Of a stretch of 40,277 nt of DNA, positions 39,591 through 40,277 are shown piece after piece (within the stretch, counting starts at the first letter, position 1; the number at the start of each line of letters is the position of its first letter). The DNA comes from Chara braunii (lineage: Eukaryota; Streptophyta; Charophyceae; Charales; Characeae): assembly GCA_003427395.1 (NCBI GenBank), contig BFEA01000081.1:1079348-1119624 (forward strand), in the 5' to 3' direction. Below the pieces are notes generated by a model. It saw only the letters and a list, made by a program, of their open reading frames with translations, had not been told where the DNA came from and ran no database searches. Position numbers and translations under genes: made by a program.

Positions 39591-39966
39591 AGTGTATATT
39601 TCCATGTTCTAGCAATATCTCTGACCTTATTACTTCACTATATGCGGGAAAGTCCTAACCTATTTATTGAATGAATTTCAATATACAATGGATAATCCGC
39701 AGGAAACCAACACATGTCTGTGTAGGATCCTCAGAGACTATACGTAAAGAGTCCGAACAAAAAACAGAGTCAAGATTCATTCGATTTTGCTCATCCTATC
39801 GATAAAAGTAGCGTGAGGCCAGCCGTGAGGTTGGAGACTTGCCTTTTCTCTTTCTCTCTGCATATTCAACCAGGTAGTGTATATTTCCATGTTCTAGTGG
39901 AAGATTCATTCGATTTTGCTGATGGAAGTAGCATAAGGCCAGCCGCGAGGTTGGAGACTTACCTGT

Positions 39967-40033
<67 letters not shown>

Positions 40034-40277
40034 AACAAACAAACAAACAAACAAGTATGGCAGTGTATATTTCCATGTTCTAGCGATGGATTCATTCTAT
40101 TTTGCTCATCCTATCTATAGAAGTAGTGCGAGGCCAGCCGCGAGGCTGGAGACTTACCTGTTCTCACTCTCTCTCTGCATATTCAACCAGGTAGTGTATA
40201 TTTCCATGTTGTAGCAGAAGATTCATCCAATTTTGCTCATCCTATCGATGGAAGTAGCATGAGGCCAGCCGCAAGGT
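39591..40277 (+). repeat. Array of GTGTATATTTCCATGTT-family units, cut by the window end
   Basis: Units start at about 39592, 39876, 40063 and 40192, each with AGTGTATATTTCCATGTT(C/G)TAG, GATTCATTC, TTTTGCTCATCC and GGCCAGCCG(C/T)GAGG. One unit carries a CT/CA/AAAC microsatellite (39969-40053). The 3' end continues beyond the window. Confidence 0.85.

Overview
This window is nuclear DNA from a large, repeat-rich eukaryotic genome. It has spliced exons with GT-AG borders, Ty3/gypsy retrotransposons with chromodomain-like ends, a tRNA-iMet-type primer binding site, MITEs, a tRNA-like SINE head, very long (GA)n, (CT)n and (CA)n tracts, and assembly gaps. The chromovirus-type elements and the plant-like host exons suggest the green-plant lineage. 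My best guess is a charophyte alga such as Chara, from general resemblance of the gag and repeats only. There are no bacterial operons, ribosome binding sites or CRISPR arrays.

Host gene (minus strand). Exons at 37109-36923, 34323-~34090, 33344-33098, 31849-31649, 11654-11544 and 5826-5608 lie in this order. Splice sites are mostly good and the reading phases agree at most junctions. The last four read like the C-terminal part of the TRAPP tethering subunit TRS85/TRAPPC8; the first two are joined by strand and phase only. The 31849-31649 and 11654-11544 exons are split by an intron of about 20 kb. That intron holds two dead Ty3/gypsy elements, both antisense to the gene, plus MITEs, foldback repeats and a sequence gap.

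Element 1 (12827-23215, + strand) has a 5' LTR copy lacking U3, a PBS, a long structured leader, a broken gag (zinc knuckle), a protease split by a 1.3 kb insertion, RT/RNase H, integrase, a chromodomain-like tail, a PPT and a full 3' LTR of about 0.9 kb. Element 2 (about 25043-31345, + strand) has gag, a DYG-mutated protease, RT with YLID, integrase, a chromodomain-like tail and a 3' LTR, but no recognisable 5' LTR. A second copy of element 2's LTR lies at 7393-10430. It is split by a 2.0 kb retroposon-like insertion with a 6-bp target duplication, and its middle is inverted relative to the 31 kb copy.

Most notable signals: three related type III hammerhead ribozyme motifs (4379-4435 minus, 6875-6932 minus, 38994-39051 plus) in a dispersed repeat; a recurrent hairpin with constant CATA loop and changing stems in the LTRs and leader; a 92-bp inverted repeat and a W-box-like cluster in the element 1 leader; a U6 snRNA pseudogene at about 4975-5074; and a transposase mosaic-end mate-pair junction at 37547-37584 flanked by an exact 143-bp duplication, which is an assembly artefact.

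Remaining sequence (1-5.6 kb, 32-36.5 kb, 37.7-40.3 kb) is mostly microsatellites, minisatellites and degenerate tandem repeats.
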